Assembly: GCA_017413675.1 (NCBI GenBank)
Contig: JAFPSR010000013.1
Location: forward strand, 1-17,186
Direction: 5' to 3'
DNA length: 17,186 nt
Origin: Clostridia bacterium
GTDB taxonomy: Bacteria; Bacillota_A; Clostridia; Christensenellales; UBA1750
Within the stretch, counting starts at the first letter, position 1. Each line of letters begins with the position of its first letter. The notes beneath the pieces were generated by a model. It did no database searches, was not told the origin of the DNA, and was given only the letters and a program-made list of their open reading frames with translations. The position numbers and the translations under genes were made by a program. Of this stretch, positions 13,975 through 17,186 are shown piece after piece.

Positions 13975-15618
13975 TTATGGGTTTTCCAACCCGCCGGACA
14001 GCCGGGCACAGACAGCCTGCGCACACCGGATGCCGTCCACCGCGGCGGACATGATGCCGCCGGCATAGCCGGCCCCTTCCCCGCAGGGATAGATCCCCCG
14101 GACATTCGACATTCCCTGTTCGTCCCGCACTATGCATACCGGGCAGGAAGAGCGGCTTTCCACCGCCGTGAGAAGCGCATCCGGATCCGCAAACCCGTGG
14201 ATCCGGTTCGCGATCTGCGGCAGTGCTTCCGCGATGCTCTCACACAGGAACTCCGGAAGGACATCCCAGAGATTGCAGTACCGTACCCCCGGCCGGTAAG
14301 TCGGTAGGATTTTCCCGTGTCCGGTGCTGGGACGTTTCCGGAGGAAATCCCCGACACGCTGGCACGGCGCCTGGTACGAAGAGCCTCCGTACAGGAACGC
14401 GCTCTTCTCCAGTTCCCGCTGGAATTCAATCCCCTCCATGGGCGTTTTGAACATTTCGGCGGGGATGCTGACCAGCATGCCCCCGTTGATGTTCTCCCCG
14501 TCCCGTCTGGATTCACTCATCCCGTTGGTTACGACCTGCCCTTCTTCGGAGGCGGACGCAACAACCTTCCCGCCCGGGCAGACACAGAAACTGAAAACGG
14601 AATGCCCGTTGGACAGGTGACAGGCATATTTATAATCACTGGCCGGCAGCGTGCTTTCAAAGGACCTGTCCCCCTGCGGGAACGCCAGTCCCAGGGTAGG
14701 CAGCTGTCCGTACTGGGCCAGGTCAATCTCTTTCTGCAGGTGCTCGATCCGCACCCCTACCGCAAAGGCTTTGGGGATCATCCGGATCCCGGCATCGTAA
14801 AGCATGGAAAAAGTATCCCGGGCACTGTTCCCCAGCGCCAGGATCAGGCAGCCGGTATCCAGGTCGGTTTCCTTCCCGTCATGGACATACCGGATCCCTT
14901 CCAGGACCCCGTCCCGGATCCTGAGCCCGGTCAGCCTGCTTTGGAAACGGATTTCACATCCAAGGTCAACCAGTTCCCCGCGCAGCGAAACCAGGATCTT
15001 TTTGAGGACATCGGTCCCGATATGCGGTTTGGCCGCATAGGAGAGCGCTTCCGGAGCCCCGTGGCGGATAAAGGTCTTAAGGACGAACGGGATGCGTTCA
15101 TCCGAAACGCCGGTCGAAAGTTTCCCGTCCGAGAAGGTCCCGGCCCCGCCTTCCCCGAACTGTACGTTGCTCTCCGGGTTCAGGATCCCCCGTTCCCAGA
15201 AACGGCTGACTGCCTGTGTACGGGTTTCGACATCCTGTCCCCGTTCCAGGAGGATCGGCTTCAGTCCGCTTTTTGCCAGCATCAGGGCCGCAAACAGCCC
15301 CGCCGGCCCCATCCCGACCACAACCGGACGCGTGTCGGAAGACAGGCCGGCGTACGGGAACCGGTAGGTTTTCGGGGTATATTCGGAAACCCCGGGAACG
15401 CGCTGTAGGACCCGCTCCTCCCCGCGGCAGGCAAAAGCAACGGAATATATCCATTTGGGAGTATTCTTCCGGCGGGCATCCAGGGATTTTTTCAGGATGA
15501 CCATTTCCAAAGGATCCGGGTCATGGAGGCGGCATTTCTGCTGCAGTGCCCCGCGCAGGGCAGTCCTGTCCGCATCCGGTGCGTTTCCGAGCGGCAGCTG
15601 TATCGTCGTTTTCAGCAT
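13975..15618 (-). CDS. FAD-dependent oxidoreductase, COG2509 type
   Basis: 547-aa flavoprotein of an uncharacterised dehydrogenase family. An N-terminal domain of about 95 residues with a basic KKSLDARRK segment precedes the Rossmann motif VVVGMGPAGLFAALMLA (GxGxxG at 102-107, acidic E125 at the end of strand 2). GEGGAGTFSDGKLSTG (156-170) and the C-terminal FAD motif YPCGEGAGYAGGIMSAAVDG (510-529) are family signatures. Near the C-terminus SCPVC (491-495) forms a CxxC. AAAGGG lies 6 bases before the ATG. No substrate can be assigned. The start lies about 16 bases after the T-run of the ppdK terminator, so expression probably relies on readthrough. The ireB promoter follows its stop. Confidence 0.88.
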   Translation of the reverse strand: MLKTTIQLPLGNAPDADRTALRGALQQKCRLHDPDPLEMVILKKSLDARRKNTPKWIYSVAFACRGEERVLQRVPGVSEYTPKTYRFPYAGLSSDTRPVVVGMGPAGLFAALMLAKSGLKPILLERGQDVETRTQAVSRFWERGILNPESNVQFGEGGAGTFSDGKLSTGVSDERIPFVLKTFIRHGAPEALSYAAKPHIGTDVLKKILVSLRGELVDLGCEIRFQSRLTGLRIRDGVLEGIRYVHDGKETDLDTGCLILALGNSARDTFSMLYDAGIRMIPKAFAVGVRIEHLQKEIDLAQYGQLPTLGLAFPQGDRSFESTLPASDYKYACHLSNGHSVFSFCVCPGGKVVASASEEGQVVTNGMSESRRDGENINGGMLVSIPAEMFKTPMEGIEFQRELEKSAFLYGGSSYQAPCQRVGDFLRKRPSTGHGKILPTYRPGVRYCNLWDVLPEFLCESIAEALPQIANRIHGFADPDALLTAVESRSSCPVCIVRDEQGMSNVRGIYPCGEGAGYAGGIMSAAVDGIRCAQAVCARLSGGLENP

Positions 15619-15634
15619 GGGAAACCCTTTCTGG

Positions 15635-15668
15635 AAAAAGACGACCGCTCCGTCACAGAGCGGTCGTC
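15635..15668 (-). terminator. Terminator of ppdK
   Basis: A perfect 11-bp stem (15640-15650 with 15658-15668, 7-base loop) followed on the minus strand by T5 (complement of 15635-15639). It lies about 17 bases after the ppdK stop. Its stem shares the 10-base string CAGAGCGGTC with the hairpin at 108-147. Confidence 0.9.
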
Positions 15669-15685
15669 GGTATGGGGTCTAACGA

Positions 15686-17186
15686 TTAGGAACGCGGGTT
15701 CTGGATCGCGGCATGCGCAGCGGCCAGACGGGCGATCGGTACACGGAACGGAGAACAGGATACATAGTTCAGTCCGGCTTCGTGACAGAAGGCAACAGAG
15801 GACGGATCTCCGCCATGCTCGCCGCAGATGCCGAGCTTGATGTCGGGACGGGTCGAACGGCCCTTTTCCACAGCCATCTTGATCAGGCTGCCGACACCGA
15901 CGGTATCCAGACGTGCGAACGGATCGGACTCGAAGATCTTCTTCTGATAGTACTCATCCAGGAACTTGCCTGCATCGTCGCGGGAGAATGCGTAGGTGGT
16001 CTGCGTCAGGTCGTTGGTACCGAAGGAGAAGAAGGAAGCATCCTTGGCAATCTCATCAGCCAACAGCGCTGCACGCGGGACTTCGATCATAGTACCGACA
16101 TGGTATTCAACATCCATACCGGCTTCCTTCATGACCTGCTTGGCGGTCGTATCTACGGTAGCCTTGACAAAGGCCAGTTCCTTGGGATCTCCGACCAGCG
16201 GGATCATGATTTCGGGGATGATCTTGTAACCGCATTCCTTGGTAACCGCAATGGCGGCCTCCAGGACGGCACGGGTCTGCATCTCGGCGATTTCCGGGAA
16301 GGTGACAGCCAGACGGCAGCCACGGTGGCCCAGCATCGGGTTGAACTCATGCAGGTCGGCGATCTTCTGACGAACCGCTTCGACGGTTACATTCAGTTCG
16401 ACGGCAATCTCTTCGACGGCCGCGGTATCATCGATCTGGGGCAGGAACTCGTGCAGCGGCGGATCCAGGAAACGGATCGTTACGGGACGGCCCTGCATGG
16501 CCTTGTAGATCCCGATGAAGTCTTCCCGCTGCATGGGCAGGATCTTCATCAGGGCCTTGCGGCGCTGGTCCTCGGTGGAGGAAAGGATCATTTCACGGAC
16601 AGCCTTGATACGGTCTGCCTTGAAGAACATATGCTCGGTACGGCACAGGCCGATGCCTTCGGCGCCGAAGCGGAAAGCGACTTCCGCGTCATGCGGCGTA
16701 TCGGCATTGGTGCGGACCTTCAGGTCGCGGACAGCATCTGCCCAGCCCATCAGACGGGCGAAATCGCCGGAGATGGTGGCATCGACGGTCGGGATGGCTT
16801 CGCCATAGATGTTGCCGGTGGAACCGTCGAGGGAGATCCAGTCGCCTTCGCGGTAGGTGCGGTCCTTCAGGGTGAAGCACTTGTTCTCTTCATCCATCTT
16901 GATCTCGCCGCAGCCGGAAACACAGCAGGTGCCCATACCACGGGCAACAACCGCAGCGTGGGAAGTCATGCCGCCGCGCACGGTCAGGATGCCCTGTGCG
17001 TAGTTCATGCCTTCGATATCTTCCGGAGAGGTCTCCAGACGAACCAGGACAACCTTCTCACCCTTCTTGGCCCAGGCGGTAGCATCCTGCGCGGTAAATA
17101 CGATACGGCCGCAGGCAGCGCCGGGGGAAGCCGGTAGAGCGGAAGCCACAGGCTTCGCATTCTTCAGGGCAGCGGGGTCAAACTGC
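15686..17186 (-). CDS. ppdK: Pyruvate, phosphate dikinase (C-terminal part, cut by window edge)
   Basis: About 500 C-terminal residues of PPDK, which interconverts pyruvate, ATP and Pi with PEP, AMP and PPi; in anaerobic Bacillota it often serves as a PPi-linked glycolytic enzyme. The frame runs open through the right edge (typical FDPAALK...LPASPGAACG), so the nucleotide-binding N-terminal domain lies outside the window. Visible: the swivelling phosphohistidine domain with catalytic His in GGMTSHAAVVARGMGT, then the PEP/pyruvate TIM barrel with FGAEGIGLCRTEHMFF, MLGHRGCRL, FSFGTNDLTQTTYAFSRDD and GICGEHGGDPSSVAF; the last carries the catalytic Cys. Ends in a strong terminator. PEP synthase is excluded by the PPDK-specific FSRDDAGKFLDEY and C-terminal motifs. 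Confidence 0.96.
   Translation of the reverse strand, partial: QFDPAALKNAKPVASALPASPGAACGRIVFTAQDATAWAKKGEKVVLVRLETSPEDIEGMNYAQGILTVRGGMTSHAAVVARGMGTCCVSGCGEIKMDEENKCFTLKDRTYREGDWISLDGSTGNIYGEAIPTVDATISGDFARLMGWADAVRDLKVRTNADTPHDAEVAFRFGAEGIGLCRTEHMFFKADRIKAVREMILSSTEDQRRKALMKILPMQREDFIGIYKAMQGRPVTIRFLDPPLHEFLPQIDDTAAVEEIAVELNVTVEAVRQKIADLHEFNPMLGHRGCRLAVTFPEIAEMQTRAVLEAAIAVTKECGYKIIPEIMIPLVGDPKELAFVKATVDTTAKQVMKEAGMDVEYHVGTMIEVPRAALLADEIAKDASFFSFGTNDLTQTTYAFSRDDAGKFLDEYYQKKIFESDPFARLDTVGVGSLIKMAVEKGRSTRPDIKLGICGEHGGDPSSVAFCHEAGLNYVSCSPFRVPIARLAAAHAAIQNPRS

Noticed and set aside
15713..17137. 474-codon open frame on the plus strand across ppdK
   Set aside because: Antisense shadow of the highly conserved PPDK gene; it starts before the ppdK stop region and has no supporting start signals.

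Overview
The window is a gene-dense stretch of core-genome DNA from a low-GC-lineage Gram-positive bacterium (Bacillota). The presence of ireB, ruvX and DUF1292 together, the dnaG-rpoD-trmK-nif3 order, strong AGGAGG-type ribosome binding sites and a class A (not Bacillus-type class B) RNase P RNA fit Clostridia or Negativicutes. The base composition looks moderately GC-rich for that group. I cannot assign a genus. I saw no phage, insertion sequence, CRISPR array, tRNA or rRNA.

Layout, left to right. (1) 1-222: a stack of three hairpins, including a 59-nt near-perfect palindrome, at the end of an aquaporin transcript. (2) 223-1837, minus strand: a TIM-barrel sugar isomerase-like gene followed by an aqpZ-type aquaporin that has its own promoter. 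(3) 2111-7544, plus strand: a compact run dnaG, rpoD, trmK, Nif3-like gene, coiled-coil zinc-ribbon gene, then the RNase P RNA gene rnpB and terminators. It joins DNA replication priming, the housekeeping sigma factor and tRNA maturation/modification. (4) 7845-9329, plus strand: a single DUF1846 gene with its own promoter and terminator. (5) 9463-11749, minus strand: rpsB, tsf and pyrH, with an intrinsic terminator between tsf and pyrH and no frr after pyrH. (6) 11937-13889, minus strand: ireB, an aldo/keto reductase carrying a 2x[4Fe-4S] ferredoxin tail, then ruvX fused in frame to DUF1292. These are joined by overlapping start/stop codons and driven by a strong promoter. (7) 13975-17186, minus strand: a large FAD-dependent oxidoreductase, preceded by the C-terminal part of pyruvate phosphate dikinase (cut by the window edge) and its terminator.

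Four points deserve a second look. RuvX and DUF1292, normally separate neighbours, form one reading frame here, with an SD-like sequence kept before the internal ATG. The RNase P RNA folds into a normal class A core, but its L15/16 loop appears to lack the GGU that pairs with tRNA CCA ends. A ferredoxin-type reductase sits inside the ireB-ruvX-DUF1292 cluster. Two genes (pyrH and the FAD oxidoreductase) start only about 16-25 nt after an intrinsic terminator, leaving no space for a promoter, so they look dependent on readthrough. I saw no clear defence system or other wholly novel multigene system; most genes are conserved housekeeping functions.
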